64,000 bases of DNA from Sphingomonadales bacterium Ga0077557 (GTDB lineage: Bacteria; Pseudomonadota; Alphaproteobacteria; Sphingomonadales; Sphingomonadaceae), in NCBI GenBank assembly GCA_001464615.1, contig LNFI01000016.1, positions 248,001 to 312,000 of the forward strand. Reading direction: 5' to 3'. Made by a program: the position numbers and the translations under genes. The first letter of the stretch is position 1. Every line of letters starts with the position of its first letter. Below the pieces are notes generated by a model that was not told the origin of the DNA, made no database searches, and was given only the letters and a program-made list of their open reading frames with translations. Positions 8,650 to 17,135 of this stretch are shown here, piece by piece.

Positions 8650-9357
8650 ATGACCCAACGCACCTGGACCGGCCTGGCCACAATGGGCCTCGCCATCGCT
8701 TTCAACATTCCCTACGCCGTGCTCGCGGTGATTTTCGATTATCCGGAAATCCTGCGTCTCAGCGCCGCCGACGTGCTCACCCGCTTTGCCGGGGGTGGCG
8801 CGCAGCTGCTGATCAGCTGGTACGGCTTCATGCTCGCTGCATTGGCGCTTGTGCCGCTCGGCGCTGCACTGTCGGTTACCGCCGATCGCCTCACCCGTCG
8901 CCCCGCGCTCGCGATTGGCGCAGCGATCGCGGCGGGCCTGTCCGGCCTCGCCCAGGCAATCGGCTTGTCACGCTGGGTCTTCGTGGTGCCCGCCTTAGCC
9001 CGCGATCACGCCAATCCCGCGTCAACACCCGAAGCGCGCAACGCCTTTGAGCGCAGCTTTGAACTGCTGAACAGCTATGGCGGCGTCGCGATCGGCGAAC
9101 AGATTGGCCAATGGCTGCTCGCCTTGTTCGTGATCCAGGTCGCAACGATGCAGTGGCAGGAAAGCGATCAACCCGCCGCATTGATTGGTATCGCCACGGC
9201 CGCATTGATCGCGGTCGGCACCGGCGAAGGGCTGGCGATCGCCCTTGGTGGCACCGGGGCGCTGTTCTCCATGGCCACCATCACCGGATTTCTGGGCCTC
9301 ACCATCTGGCTGATCGCCACGGGCATCACCCTGCTGCGCGCGCCCCGCGCCGCCTGA
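8650..9357 (+). CDS. Polytopic membrane protein, probable TetR target
   Basis: The 235-residue product has about six hydrophobic segments (MGLAIAFNIPYAVLAVIF at the start, LISWYGFMLAALALVPLGAAL next, and a C-terminal pair ending in ITLLRAPRAA). It may belong to the DUF4386-type membrane proteins, but this is a guess from topology. There is no clear ribosome-binding site before the ATG at 8650; the operator-like repeats end only 10 bases upstream, so repressor binding would block both transcription and the leader. Function unknown; a role in an envelope or drug response controlled by the adjacent TetR is possible. Confidence 0.75.
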   Translation: MTQRTWTGLATMGLAIAFNIPYAVLAVIFDYPEILRLSAADVLTRFAGGGAQLLISWYGFMLAALALVPLGAALSVTADRLTRRPALAIGAAIAAGLSGLAQAIGLSRWVFVVPALARDHANPASTPEARNAFERSFELLNSYGGVAIGEQIGQWLLALFVIQVATMQWQESDQPAALIGIATAALIAVGTGEGLAIALGGTGALFSMATITGFLGLTIWLIATGITLLRAPRAA

Positions 9358-9451
9358 CCTGAATAATCAATCCCGTTTTACCCGGCACCGTCACGACGGC
9401 CGGTGCCCTGTTTCCGCGCGCCGTCGAAACCCACCACAAAGGACCAAGATC

Positions 9452-10261
9452 ATGAACATGTTCCAAGCCGTATTGCCGATCATCGCCCTGCTGGCGCTGA
9501 CCACCCCTGCCGCCGCCCAGGAAGCCGACAGTATCGACCAAAAAGATGGCGGCGTTCACGGCACCGTCATTGCCGGTATTGGCGCGGTACCCGATTATGA
9601 AGGCGCCGACACATACCGCCTCTTCCCGCTGCTCGGCGGCAAGATAAATCTCGACAACCGCTATGTCGCGATCGAGGGATTGAGCGCGCGCGCCAACATC
9701 CTCAACAGTGACCGTTTCGAATTCGGCCCGGTCGCCCACTTGACGCTGGGTCGCCGCCGCAGGATCGACAGCGCCGCCGTGGCCAGTCTCGGCCGGATCG
9801 ACGATGCTTATGAAGTTGGCGCCTTTGCCGCGACATCGTTCACGATCGGCGACACTGGTCGTCTGCGGCTGGCGATAGAGGGCGTCCATGATGTCAGCCA
9901 AGTTCACAACGGTTGGCTGGGCACCGCGACCATTGGCTATGTCCAGACACTGGGCAGCAAATGGCGTGTTTCCGCCGATGCATCGCTCACCGGGGCAAGC
10001 GACGACTATGCCCAGCGCTATTATTCCATCTCGACACTCGGCGCGGCGGCGAGCGGGCTCGACGCCTTCACTGCCAAGGGCGGCATCAAGGATGTCGGCG
10101 CGTCGCTGGGGGTTGGCTATCAACTGTCGCCACGCTGGTCGATCAACGGCTTTGCCAATTACAAGCGCCTGTTGGGCGACGCTGCTGCCAGCCCGGTTGT
10201 CGCGCGCGAGGGCTCTGCCAACCAGTTCAGCGGCGGGATCGGCATCGGCTTTTCCTTCTAA
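9452..10261 (+). CDS. MipA/OmpV family outer membrane protein
   Basis: Outer-membrane beta-barrel protein of 269 residues. It has a signal peptide (VLPIIALLALTTPAAAQ), then the MipA/OmpV opening pattern with AGIGAVPDYEGADTYRLFPLLGG, alternating amphipathic strands, and a C-terminal aromatic residue (GIGIGFSF), as needed for barrel assembly. Members of this family include MltA-interacting protein and osmotically regulated porins; which role applies here is not visible. It follows a 94-base gap with a GGCACCG...CGGTGCC inverted repeat that might end the preceding transcript. Confidence 0.9.
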   Translation: MNMFQAVLPIIALLALTTPAAAQEADSIDQKDGGVHGTVIAGIGAVPDYEGADTYRLFPLLGGKINLDNRYVAIEGLSARANILNSDRFEFGPVAHLTLGRRRRIDSAAVASLGRIDDAYEVGAFAATSFTIGDTGRLRLAIEGVHDVSQVHNGWLGTATIGYVQTLGSKWRVSADASLTGASDDYAQRYYSISTLGAAASGLDAFTAKGGIKDVGASLGVGYQLSPRWSINGFANYKRLLGDAAASPVVAREGSANQFSGGIGIGFSF

Positions 10262-10281
10262 CACAGGTCTGTAGTAGTGTA

Positions 10282-10310
10282 TTGAACCGCTAACACACTT
10301 ATGCTATCCT
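10282..10310 (+). promoter_or_regulatory. Putative sigma-70-type promoter
   Basis: TTGAAC (10282-10287) and TATCCT (10305-10310) are separated by 17 bases and lie 25 bases before the start codon of the downstream membrane protein gene, which has a GGGAGG ribosome-binding site. The match is good but no experimental support can be seen. Confidence 0.5.
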
Positions 10311-10334
10311 CACGGAATCAACGGGAGGATTACG

Positions 10335-11366
10335 ATGTATAGCGAAAGCGATATTGACGGCGCGGTGGCCGCGGGGGTTCTTTCCCCCGATCAGGCCGCC
10401 GCGTTTCGCAACTTCACCGCCAGCGGGCGCTACGCCCCGGCAGTGGACGAAGAACATTTCAAACTGCTGACCGGCTTTAACGACATTTTCGTCGCGATTG
10501 CGCTCAGCCTGTCGCTCGCCGCGATTGCGCAAATCGGCGGCATGGTAACCCCGGCGCTCGGTGGCGCTGGTGTCGCTGTATCGGCCTGGCTGCTGGCTGA
10601 ATTTTTCACCCGCCGTCGCCGGATGGCGCTCCCCAGCATCCTGCTGCTGCTCGCCTTTGTCGGCGGGGTCGCTGCGACGATGATCGGCGGGTTGGTCAGC
10701 TTGCAGCCCGATCTGCCCGATCGCACCGATGCGGTAATCGGCGCGGGCATTGCGCTGGTGACCGCAGGGGCCGCCTGGGCACATTGGCGGCGCTTCATGG
10801 TGCCGATCACGGTGGCAGCGGGTGCTTTGTCGCTGGTCGGCATGGTGATTGCGCTAACGCTTGCGGCGGTGCCTGCCGCGAAGGACGCCATTTATCCGAT
10901 CACGTTGACCGCCGGTGTCGCCGTGTTCCTCGTCGCAATGGGGTGGGACATGTCTGACAAGGAACGCCGCACGCGCCGGTCCGATGTTGCCTTTTGGCTC
11001 CACCTTGCTGCGGCGCCGCTGATCGCCCATCCGGTGTTTCAGTTGCTTGGCGTGTTCAACCAGGACGTTGATAGTGCCAAGGCGGGGATCGTGCTTGGTT
11101 TGTACCTGATCTTCGCCTTTGTGGCGCTGGCGATCGATCGCCGGGCACTGCTCGTATCCAGTCTCGTCTATGTGCTTTACGCCATGTACGCGCTGTTCCA
11201 GAGCGCGGGCGCGGTTGAGCTGAGCGCCTCACTCACCGCCTTTGTCATTGGCTCGGCGCTGCTCACTCTTTCAGTCTTTTGGCACCAGATGCGCGGCTTT
11301 GTCGTTTCGCTGCTGGGTGGCCTCCGCAATCGACTGCCCCCTGTGCAGACGATGGTACCAGCGTAA
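10335..11366 (+). CDS. Polytopic membrane protein of unknown function
   Basis: The 343-residue product has a soluble N-terminal helical part (SESDIDGAVAAGVLSPDQAAAFRNF, similar in style to the short domain that opens DUF2157 proteins) followed by about ten hydrophobic helices. No catalytic motif is seen. An upstream promoter-like sequence and a GGGAGG site support expression as a single gene, and a strong terminator follows. It is convergent with the DUF2794 gene. Confidence 0.75.
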   Translation: MYSESDIDGAVAAGVLSPDQAAAFRNFTASGRYAPAVDEEHFKLLTGFNDIFVAIALSLSLAAIAQIGGMVTPALGGAGVAVSAWLLAEFFTRRRRMALPSILLLLAFVGGVAATMIGGLVSLQPDLPDRTDAVIGAGIALVTAGAAWAHWRRFMVPITVAAGALSLVGMVIALTLAAVPAAKDAIYPITLTAGVAVFLVAMGWDMSDKERRTRRSDVAFWLHLAAAPLIAHPVFQLLGVFNQDVDSAKAGIVLGLYLIFAFVALAIDRRALLVSSLVYVLYAMYALFQSAGAVELSASLTAFVIGSALLTLSVFWHQMRGFVVSLLGGLRNRLPPVQTMVPA

Positions 11367-11392
11367 CGCCATTCCGTTGGTACGAAGCCCCT

Positions 11393-11425
11393 GCCCCGGC
11401 GCCCCCACGGCGCCGGGGCTTTTTT
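11393..11425. terminator. Rho-independent terminator
   Basis: A perfect 11-base stem (GCCCCGGCGCC / GGCGCCGGGGC, loop CCCAC) is followed by six T residues. It ends the plus-strand membrane protein gene. The DUF2794 stop codon lies at the edge of the T-run on the other strand. Confidence 0.9.
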
Positions 11426-11772
11426 CATTCGGTGACCAGCTTGACCAATCGGCGTTCGACCGGGGCAAGCACGGCGGCCAGATCATGGCCGCGCTTCAGC
11501 ACGGCTCCACTCTCTCCCACCAGCGCCCACATGCCCTGGCGGTTGCGCAGCACCGGGCGCTTCTCGATCCGAAACTCTGGCCGCTCGGCGGCTCGGCGAA
11601 AGGCGGAAAAGACGGCAGCATCGCGGCCCATATCCATCGCATAGTCCCGCCAATGCCCCGCCGCGACCATCCGCCCATAAAGATCAAGGATCCGCGTCAA
11701 CTCCGCGCGATCGAAACCGACTTGCACGGGCATGCGAGCGGCAGGCAGCGGAAAGGGTGTAACCGTCCCCAT
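11425..11772 (-). CDS. DUF2794 domain-containing protein
   Basis: Small soluble protein of 115 residues that matches the alphaproteobacterial DUF2794 family: a core FDRAELTRILDLYGRMVAAGHWRDYAMD followed by a RRAAERPEFRIEKRP segment and a short C-terminal helix. The family is conserved in Alphaproteobacteria, but its biochemical role is unknown. It lies 49 bases downstream of cysE on the same strand and could share its transcript. Confidence 0.85.
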   Translation of the reverse strand: MGTVTPFPLPAARMPVQVGFDRAELTRILDLYGRMVAAGHWRDYAMDMGRDAAVFSAFRRAAERPEFRIEKRPVLRNRQGMWALVGESGAVLKRGHDLAAVLAPVERRLVKLVTE

Positions 11773-11821
11773 CAGGCACTCAACGCCGGGCCATTAGCGC
11801 TGATCCTTCAGCGCTGGACTG

Positions 11822-12502
11822 CTACGCACGATCACGCAGATCCTCATTATCCGCGAGCAACGCATCCAGGCGCTTGCGCAGCGTGTCAATCTCACAGCGG
11901 AGCAGTTCGACCTTCTGCGTCTCGGGATCGAACATTTCGCTGCACGGCGTGCCATAGGGCACGAAGCTCTTGTCGCTCCTCCCCCCATCGACCATCGTCG
12001 CGCGCGCCGGGATGCCAACCATTACCGCGCCGGGCACAACATCCTTGGTGACGACGGCATTCGCCCCCACCCGCGCGCCCACGCCAATAGTGATCGGCCC
12101 CAGCACCTGCGCGCCCGATCCGATAATGACATTATCGAGCAGGGTCGGGTGCCGCTTGCCCGCCACGCCATTGTCCGGGCTGGTGCCGCCCAGCGTCACG
12201 CATTGGTAAATGGTAACATTGTCACCAATTTCGACGGTTTCACCGATCACCGTAAAGCCATGATCGATAAAGAAATTGCGCCCGATTTTTGCACCCGGAT
12301 GAATGTCGATCGCCGTCAGGAATCGCGACAGGTGATTGACGAGACGCGCCAGAAAAAACAGATCAGCCTGATACAAGCTGTGTGCAACCTTGTGCAAGCC
12401 AAGCGCCAGCACGCCGGGATAAAGCAGGATTTCCCAGCGTGATCGCGGCGCGGGATCGCGCAGCTTGATCGAATCGAGATAGGCTGTCAGGCGCTCGAAC
12501 AT
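11822..12502 (-). CDS. cysE: Serine O-acetyltransferase CysE (EpsC type)
   Basis: Transfers an acetyl group from acetyl-CoA to serine, the first step of cysteine synthesis, in the cytoplasm. The 226-residue protein has a helical N-terminus and a left-handed parallel beta-helix built from hexapeptide repeats (IHPGAKIGRNFFIDHGFTVI through IGVGARVGANAVVTKDV), including the catalytic DHG motif and the GGTS loop. A C-terminal coiled segment follows. Short serine acetyltransferases of this type are often called EpsC. A TauE/SafE exporter gene is divergent, which groups sulfur assimilation and sulfur-anion export around one intergenic region. Confidence 0.93.
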   Translation of the reverse strand: MFERLTAYLDSIKLRDPAPRSRWEILLYPGVLALGLHKVAHSLYQADLFFLARLVNHLSRFLTAIDIHPGAKIGRNFFIDHGFTVIGETVEIGDNVTIYQCVTLGGTSPDNGVAGKRHPTLLDNVIIGSGAQVLGPITIGVGARVGANAVVTKDVVPGAVMVGIPARATMVDGGRSDKSFVPYGTPCSEMFDPETQKVELLRCEIDTLRKRLDALLADNEDLRDRA

Positions 12503-12611
12503 GAGCCGGGTCCTCTTTTGAACTCGCGCCTATTTAGGCACTCCCCCGGACGAATTCCATAACCGCTTCGTCGCAGTATTTAGTCCAATAAATCCTATCT
12601 ATCTTGTAGGG

Positions 12612-12617
12612 TATAAT
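12612..12617 (+). promoter_or_regulatory. Consensus -10 element upstream of TauE/SafE gene
   Basis: A perfect TATAAT lies 42 bases before the GTG start at 12660, inside an AT-rich stretch that stands out from the GC-rich surroundings. No good -35 box is present at 16-18 bases, so an activator may be needed. Confidence 0.4.
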
Positions 12618-12659
12618 GTCGCTGCCTATTCTTCCTATATCCAAGGGAAGGCGGCCGGC

Positions 12660-13427
12660 GTGTTTGACGTTTCTCTTATTGATTTCAATGTTATCCTGCC
12701 CTTCATCCTGGCCGGATTCGCTGCGCAGGTTATCGATGGCGCACTGGGCATGGCCTTTGGCGTGATCTCAAGCACGTTGCTCGTCAGCCTGCTTGGCGTG
12801 TCGCCCGCGCTTGCCTCGGCAAGCGTTCATGCGGTCGAGACCTTTACGACGGCAGCTTCCGGCGCCAGCCATATCTATAACCGCAATGTCGATTGGAAAC
12901 TGTTCAGGCGGCTCGTCATCCCCGGCATGATCGGCGGTGCGCTGGGGGCTTATGTGCTGAGCAGCATCGATGCATCTGTCGCCAAGCCGTTTGTGATGGC
13001 CTATCTGGCCGCGATCGGCCTTTATCTGCTGTATCGCGCCTGGCGCGGGCAGACCGAACCGCGCAAACCGAGGGTTGTTGCACCGATCGGCTTGATTGGC
13101 GGATTTCTGGATGCGGCGGGCGGTGGCGGCTGGGGGCCGGTGGTGACGTCAAACCTGCTGGTTCAAGGGGCGGCACCGCGCACCACAATCGGCACGGTCA
13201 ACACATCCGAATTCTTCCTGACCGCAACAATTTCGGCAACCTTCATTGCCACAATGGGTTTTGCGGCATTCACGGTTGCCACGCTTGGAATCCTTATCGG
13301 TGGGCTTATCGCTGCGCCATTCGGGGCTGTGCTTGCCAAGCGCATGCCCGCGCGGGCGCTGATGGTGTTGGTCGGCATGCTGCTGACCATCACCAGTGTC
13401 TACACGATCTGGAAGGCGCTGAGCTGA
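12660..13427 (+). CDS. TauE/SafE family sulfite exporter
   Basis: Integral membrane exporter of 255 residues with about eight hydrophobic segments. The two-fold repeat typical of TauE/SafE proteins is visible: FAAQVIDGALGMAFGVISS in the first half and LIGGFLDAAGGGGWGPVVTSNLL in the second. Family members export sulfite or organosulfonates. It starts with GTG after an AAGGGAAGG site. The divergent neighbour is cysE, so sulfur-anion export is a reasonable expectation, but the substrate is inferred. A second TauE/SafE gene lies at 27669. Confidence 0.9.
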   Translation: MFDVSLIDFNVILPFILAGFAAQVIDGALGMAFGVISSTLLVSLLGVSPALASASVHAVETFTTAASGASHIYNRNVDWKLFRRLVIPGMIGGALGAYVLSSIDASVAKPFVMAYLAAIGLYLLYRAWRGQTEPRKPRVVAPIGLIGGFLDAAGGGGWGPVVTSNLLVQGAAPRTTIGTVNTSEFFLTATISATFIATMGFAAFTVATLGILIGGLIAAPFGAVLAKRMPARALMVLVGMLLTITSVYTIWKALS

Positions 13428-13453
13428 TCCCGGGCCGCTCCCCCCGCCAAGGA

Positions 13454-13975
13454 TCAGTTCAGCGCCGCATGGACCGAAGCAACCGCCTTCATCACTGATG
13501 CATAGCGAACGGCATGCTGGATCGTCTCGGCATTGATGCCGGCCTTTTTCAGCACCTGCTCATGGCTGTCGATGCACATCCCGCAGCCGTTCATCGCTGA
13601 GACCGCGAGGCAGAACAGCTCGAAATCGGCCTTGTCGATGCCCGGCGCGCCGATCACGTTCATGCGCAACTTGGCGGGCATATTCAGATATTCCTTGTTC
13701 CCGGCCAGATGCGTGAAGCGGTAATAGACGTTGTTCATCGCCATCACGGCGGCGGCAGCGCGGGCAGCGGTTGCTGCTTCAGCGCTCAGCTTGCCAGTGC
13801 ATTCGGCTTCGGCGGCATCGACCAGGGGCTTGTAAGCCGAACCATGCGCGCAGGTCAGCAGCAGACCATATTTGCGCTGGTCGGGCAGCGCCTGCTCGTT
13901 GAGCAATGACGACACGTTGAGCCGAATATCTTTGGCGAAGTCTGGCAGCGCGCCCGAAAATTCCTTGAGCGACAT
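13454..13975 (-). CDS. ahpD: AhpD-like alkylhydroperoxidase
   Basis: Carboxymuconolactone-decarboxylase-fold protein of 173 residues with the AhpD active site: C131-x2-C134 and H138 (GCGMCIDSHE). AhpD can reduce AhpC with electrons from lipoylated dehydrogenase subunits, as in mycobacteria. It lies 88 bases downstream of ahpC on the same strand, separated by a short inverted repeat, so the pair is probably co-transcribed from the ahpC promoter under OxyR control. The ATG at 13975 has an AGGAG site 9 bases upstream. Confidence 0.92.
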   Translation of the reverse strand: MSLKEFSGALPDFAKDIRLNVSSLLNEQALPDQRKYGLLLTCAHGSAYKPLVDAAEAECTGKLSAEAATAARAAAAVMAMNNVYYRFTHLAGNKEYLNMPAKLRMNVIGAPGIDKADFELFCLAVSAMNGCGMCIDSHEQVLKKAGINAETIQHAVRYASVMKAVASVHAALN

Positions 13976-13999
13976 GGTCGATCAATCTCCTGAAAACGA

Positions 14000-14025
14000 G
14001 TCACCCCGGCGCTGGCCGGGGTGAC
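14000..14025. repeat. GTCACCCCGG inverted repeat
   Basis: Perfect 10-base arms GTCACCCCGG / CCGGGGTGAC surround the loop CGCTGG in the ahpC-ahpD gap. The same GTCACCCCGG core recurs in the rpoA-rplQ gap, which suggests an interspersed repeat rather than a gene-specific site. As a hairpin it could attenuate or stabilise the ahpC-ahpD message. Confidence 0.7.
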
Positions 14026-14063
14026 AAGAAAGCGAGCGGGACTTCGCCCGCCCCACTGGTTGG

Positions 14064-14606
14064 TTAGGCGGCGAGCTGGAGGACGTCGTCGCCCTTGTTC
14101 CAGTTGCACGGGCAGAGCTCATCGGTCTGCAGCGCATCAAGCACGCGCAGCGTTTCCTGCGGGTTACGGCCCACATTCAGGCCGTTGACCTGCACCGCCT
14201 GGATGACATTGTCCGGATCGATGATGAAGGTCGCGCGGTAAGCGACATGCTCATTGGCATCGAGAATGCCGAGCGCCGAGGCCAGCACCGCGCCATTATC
14301 CGCCAGCCAGGGAAAATCAGCAGCCGCCAGATCGGGATCCGACTTCCGCCAGGCGAGATGGACATGTGCGGTATCGGTCGATGCGCCGATCAGCACGGCA
14401 TCACGATCAGCGAAATCATCCTTCAGCGCGGCATAGCCGATGATCTCGGTCGGGCAGACAAAGGTGAAATCTTTTGGCCAGTAAAATAGAATCTTCCACT
14501 TGCCCGGGAAGCTATCCTGGCTGAGCGTTTCGCCGGCGGGGAGGGCATGAATGCCCTGCTGAACGGGAACGGTGAAATCTGGCAGCGTATCGCCAACGGT
14601 CAACAT
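14064..14606 (-). CDS. ahpC: Peroxiredoxin AhpC
   Basis: Two-cysteine peroxiredoxin (180 residues) that reduces peroxides in the cytoplasm. The peroxidatic cysteine is C51 in FTFVCPTE, and C-terminal cysteines (CPCNWNKGD, near 165 and 167) can act in resolution, a layout like the mycobacterial AhpC that works with AhpD. The ORF track opens at 14660; the start is placed at 14606 because an AGGAG site precedes it and the fold begins with MLTVGDTLPDF. It is divergent from oxyR and upstream of ahpD; no AhpF gene is visible, consistent with AhpD as reductant. Confidence 0.94.
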   Translation of the reverse strand: MLTVGDTLPDFTVPVQQGIHALPAGETLSQDSFPGKWKILFYWPKDFTFVCPTEIIGYAALKDDFADRDAVLIGASTDTAHVHLAWRKSDPDLAAADFPWLADNGAVLASALGILDANEHVAYRATFIIDPDNVIQAVQVNGLNVGRNPQETLRVLDALQTDELCPCNWNKGDDVLQLAA

Positions 14607-14759
14607 GGATAGGGACTCCTTTGAATGAATTCGGAGCCAGCCAGGTCCTCTCACGTCCACGGGGCGTGCGCCGCCCTCTCTTCTCGTTCCGCCTATATAA
14701 GGCTGTTATTTAGCGAGCCAACAGGTTATTTGTTCCGTATTGATTGACTGGAACGATAA
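14607..14759. promoter_or_regulatory. Divergent ahpC-oxyR control region
   Basis: The 153-base gap between the divergent ahpC and oxyR start codons includes an AT-rich block (TTATTTAGCGAGCC, then GGTTATTTGTTCC). It is the expected place for OxyR binding and for both promoters, but no clean ATAG-type tetrad could be assigned by eye. Confidence 0.4.
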
Positions 14760-15671
14760 ATGGCGACCTACCTGCCAACGCTCAAGCAACTGCAATATCT
14801 TGTTTCCTTGCAGGAACACGGGCATTTCGGGCGCGCGGCAGAGGCGTGTTTTGTCACACAATCAACGCTGTCAGCCGGCCTGCGTGAACTGGAAACGCTG
14901 ATTGGCGTCACCCTGGTTGAACGCACCCGTCGGGTCGTCCGCTTTACGCCCTTGGGTGATCGGATAGCCGAAAAGGCGCGACGCGTGCTGCGCGAAGCCG
15001 ATGAGTTGGGTGATCTGGTACGCGCGGCCGGGCGGCCGTTGTCAGGCGATATGCGGATGAGCGTGATCCCGACGATAGCGCCCTTCATGCTGCCGCGCAT
15101 CCTGCCAAGATTGCGCACCGACTATCCCGACCTGAAACTCTATCTGCGCGAAGAGCCCAGCGGTGTCGCGTGTGAGGGGCTGCATAATGGCCGCACCGAT
15201 TGCGTGCTGCTGGCATTGCCCTATGCCTGCGGCGAGGTTTCGGTGCAGCCCTTGTTCGATGATCGCTTGTTCGTGGCGTTTCCGGACGGCGAATACACCC
15301 CCTGCCCCGCCAGCATCCTTGCCGCTGACATCGACGAACATCGCCTGTTGCTGCTTGAAGACGGGCATTGCCTGAAAGATCATGCGCTATCGGCCTGCAA
15401 CCGGCCTGAACTGCGCGCCGAGGCAACGATGCTGGGCACGTCGCTGCATACGATCGTCCAGATGGTCGATAATGGGCTGGGGGTAACCATGCTGCCGGAA
15501 ATGGCGATCATGGCAGGGATATTGGAACACACCAATATTGCCGCCCGGCCACTGGAGGCGGACAATGCGATCCGCCGGATCGCGCTCGTCTGGCGACGCG
15601 CATCCCCGCGCGAAAAGGATTTTCTACTGCTGTCGCAAGTGCTCGCCGATGCGCAATCGCTGCCGCGTTAA
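14760..15671 (+). CDS. oxyR: Hydrogen peroxide-inducible regulator OxyR
   Basis: LysR-family activator (303 residues). The N-terminal helix-turn-helix is typical (LKQLQYLVSLQEHGHFGRAAEACFVTQSTLSAGLRELE). In the regulatory domain the redox pair C204 and C213 (HCLKDHALSAC) has the nine-residue spacing of E. coli C199/C208, which separates OxyR from other LysR proteins. It is divergent from ahpC-ahpD, its expected target. The 3' end overlaps the next coding sequence by 23 bases, so the fasciclin gene could be read from the oxyR transcript. Confidence 0.94.
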   Translation: MATYLPTLKQLQYLVSLQEHGHFGRAAEACFVTQSTLSAGLRELETLIGVTLVERTRRVVRFTPLGDRIAEKARRVLREADELGDLVRAAGRPLSGDMRMSVIPTIAPFMLPRILPRLRTDYPDLKLYLREEPSGVACEGLHNGRTDCVLLALPYACGEVSVQPLFDDRLFVAFPDGEYTPCPASILAADIDEHRLLLLEDGHCLKDHALSACNRPELRAEATMLGTSLHTIVQMVDNGLGVTMLPEMAIMAGILEHTNIAARPLEADNAIRRIALVWRRASPREKDFLLLSQVLADAQSLPR

Positions 15672-16278
15672 AGCGCGCCGGATTGGCGCTGCCGTTTTAG
15701 CTGCCGCATTAGTTGCCGTTGGCTTTAGCTTCGCTGCTGGGGCACAGCAGCACGATGCTATCATCGCTGTCGGAACCCCCGCGCCGATGCCGACGCTCGG
15801 CATTGGCAGCACCAATATGCAGGCGAATAAAAAAATCGCCGAAAATGTCGCTGCCGCACCGAATTTGTCGATGCTTTTCGCCGCGATGCAAGCCGCCGGC
15901 CTGATCGATACGCTGATCAACCCTGGGCCGATGACGCTATTCGCACCAACCAACGCCGCCTTTGCCCGCCTCGCACCCGGCACGGTGGAGACATTGCTGA
16001 AACCCGAGAACAAGGCGGCGCTGGTCAGAATATTGCGCTACCATATCGTGCCCGGCGCAATCACCACCGAGCAGATCCGCGAACGGGTAAAGGCTGGCGG
16101 CGGCAAGGCGCGCTACACCAGTATCGACGGCGAGCCGCTGGTGATCCAAATCCTCCATGGCGCGATCAGCATCACCGACGCCAACGGCAACAAAAGCTAT
16201 ATCGAAACCGCCAATCTCGGCCAGGCCAATGGCGTGGTGCATGTCATGGGCGGCGTATTGATCCCCAAGTTGGATTGA
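15649..16278 (+). CDS. Fasciclin (FAS1) domain secreted protein
   Basis: The 209-residue product has a signal peptide (IGAAVLAAALVAVGFSFAAGAQ) and one FAS1 domain: SMLFAAMQAAGLIDTL, then the H1-like box GPMTLFAPTNAAFARL, the YHIVPG motif and the closing GVVHVMGGVL. FAS1 proteins are usually periplasmic or surface adhesion proteins; the exact role here is unknown. The ATG at 15649 overlaps oxyR by 23 bases. The track's earlier start lies wholly inside oxyR and is a shadow. Confidence 0.85.
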   Translation: MRNRCRVKARRIGAAVLAAALVAVGFSFAAGAQQHDAIIAVGTPAPMPTLGIGSTNMQANKKIAENVAAAPNLSMLFAAMQAAGLIDTLINPGPMTLFAPTNAAFARLAPGTVETLLKPENKAALVRILRYHIVPGAITTEQIRERVKAGGGKARYTSIDGEPLVIQILHGAISITDANGNKSYIETANLGQANGVVHVMGGVLIPKLD

Positions 16279-16441
16279 GTGACGAGCTACTAGGCGATGA
16301 AGAACGCGGTGGAATACTGGGGCATCCGGCCCTGGCTATTGTGAACGCTGTCGCCCGACCGTCACATCAGATTCCAAACTGGCCCGCTTGCCAAATGCAA
16401 CTCCCATTGCGGACGTCAGTCGGAAACGATATCATTGGAAA
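16279..16441. other. Non-coding spacer
   Basis: Part of a 413-base stretch between the fasciclin and moaE genes. Apart from a possible small membrane protein gene at 16442-16621, no gene, terminator or repeat is convincing here. Confidence 0.5.
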
Positions 16442-16621
16442 ATGGACGCTCTGGGCAGTTATCCAACATGGATTTTGGTCGCGCTTGGGATCATATTGCT
16501 TGTGCTCGGACTCGTCAGCAGTTTCGCGCTCGGCACCAATGGACTAGCAGTGGGCATGGGGTTCATTATAACTGCGATCATATTGATCACCTCCCCATTG
16601 AAGCGTTCAAAAACGAAATAA
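16442..16621 (+). CDS. Possible small two-helix membrane protein
   Basis: A 59-residue frame (MDALGSYPTWILVALGI at the start) with two hydrophobic segments joined by SFALGTNGLAV and a basic tail (KRSKTK), a layout typical of small inner-membrane proteins. The ribosome-binding site is weak (TTGGAAA). The track's longer version adds an unlikely N-terminus. No homologue is recognised. Confidence 0.45.
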   Translation: MDALGSYPTWILVALGIILLVLGLVSSFALGTNGLAVGMGFIITAIILITSPLKRSKTK

Positions 16622-16691
16622 TCGGTTGCCAAGGAGGGGCTGTTTTCCAACCATCCGCCTGAGCGCACTGAATCGCAGCGCAGCGCAATCC

Positions 16692-17135
16692 CTACTCAGC
16701 CCGCCAACGATCTGCCGCCGCATCATCGCTGGCGCGCGCCTCCACCCAGCGCGCATCGCTGCCGCGCAGCTCACGCTTCCAAAAGGGCGCGTCGGTCTTC
16801 AGCCGGTCGATCAGGAAGGCGCAGGCGTCAAGCGCAGCACCGCGATGGGCGGCGGCGGTGCCGACAAACACGACCCGGTCGCCGGGAACCATCGGCCCGA
16901 CCCGGTGGATGATCTCGACGGCAATGAGCGACCAGCGCGCGCGCGCTTCGACCGCAAGAGCTTCCAGCGCTGCTTCGGTTGCCCCCGGATAATGCTCTAG
17001 CTCCAGCACGGAAACGCCATCATCGCCGCGCACCAGGCCGGTAAAGCTCGCCACCGCGCCCGCACCCGGTGCCTCAAGCCCGGCAAGCGCTGCCGCCGTA
17101 TCGATCGGCTCGGCCTGCACGCGAACCGCCATCAT
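16692..17135 (-). CDS. moaE: Molybdopterin synthase catalytic subunit MoaE
   Basis: Large subunit of molybdopterin synthase; with thiocarboxylated MoaD it converts cyclic pyranopterin monophosphate to molybdopterin in the cytoplasm. The protein (147 residues, or 146 from the next ATG) shows the family core ASFTGLVRGDDGVSVLELEHY, HRVGPMVPGDRVVFVGTAAAHR and the catalytic lysine region DRLKTDAPFWKRE. The start at 17135 or 17132 overlaps the moaD stop, so translation is coupled. It ends the pgsA-moaD-moaE operon; other moa genes are not in the window. Confidence 0.93.
   Translation of the reverse strand: MMAVRVQAEPIDTAAALAGLEAPGAGAVASFTGLVRGDDGVSVLELEHYPGATEAALEALAVEARARWSLIAVEIIHRVGPMVPGDRVVFVGTAAAHRGAALDACAFLIDRLKTDAPFWKRELRGSDARWVEARASDDAAADRWRAE

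Noticed and set aside
9384-9407. GGCACCG...CGGTGCC hairpin as terminator
   Set aside because: Short arms, long loop and no T-run; too weak to list.
16388-16441. Longer start of the small membrane protein
   Set aside because: The added residues are polar and no better ribosome-binding site is present; the ATG at 16442 begins directly before the first helix.
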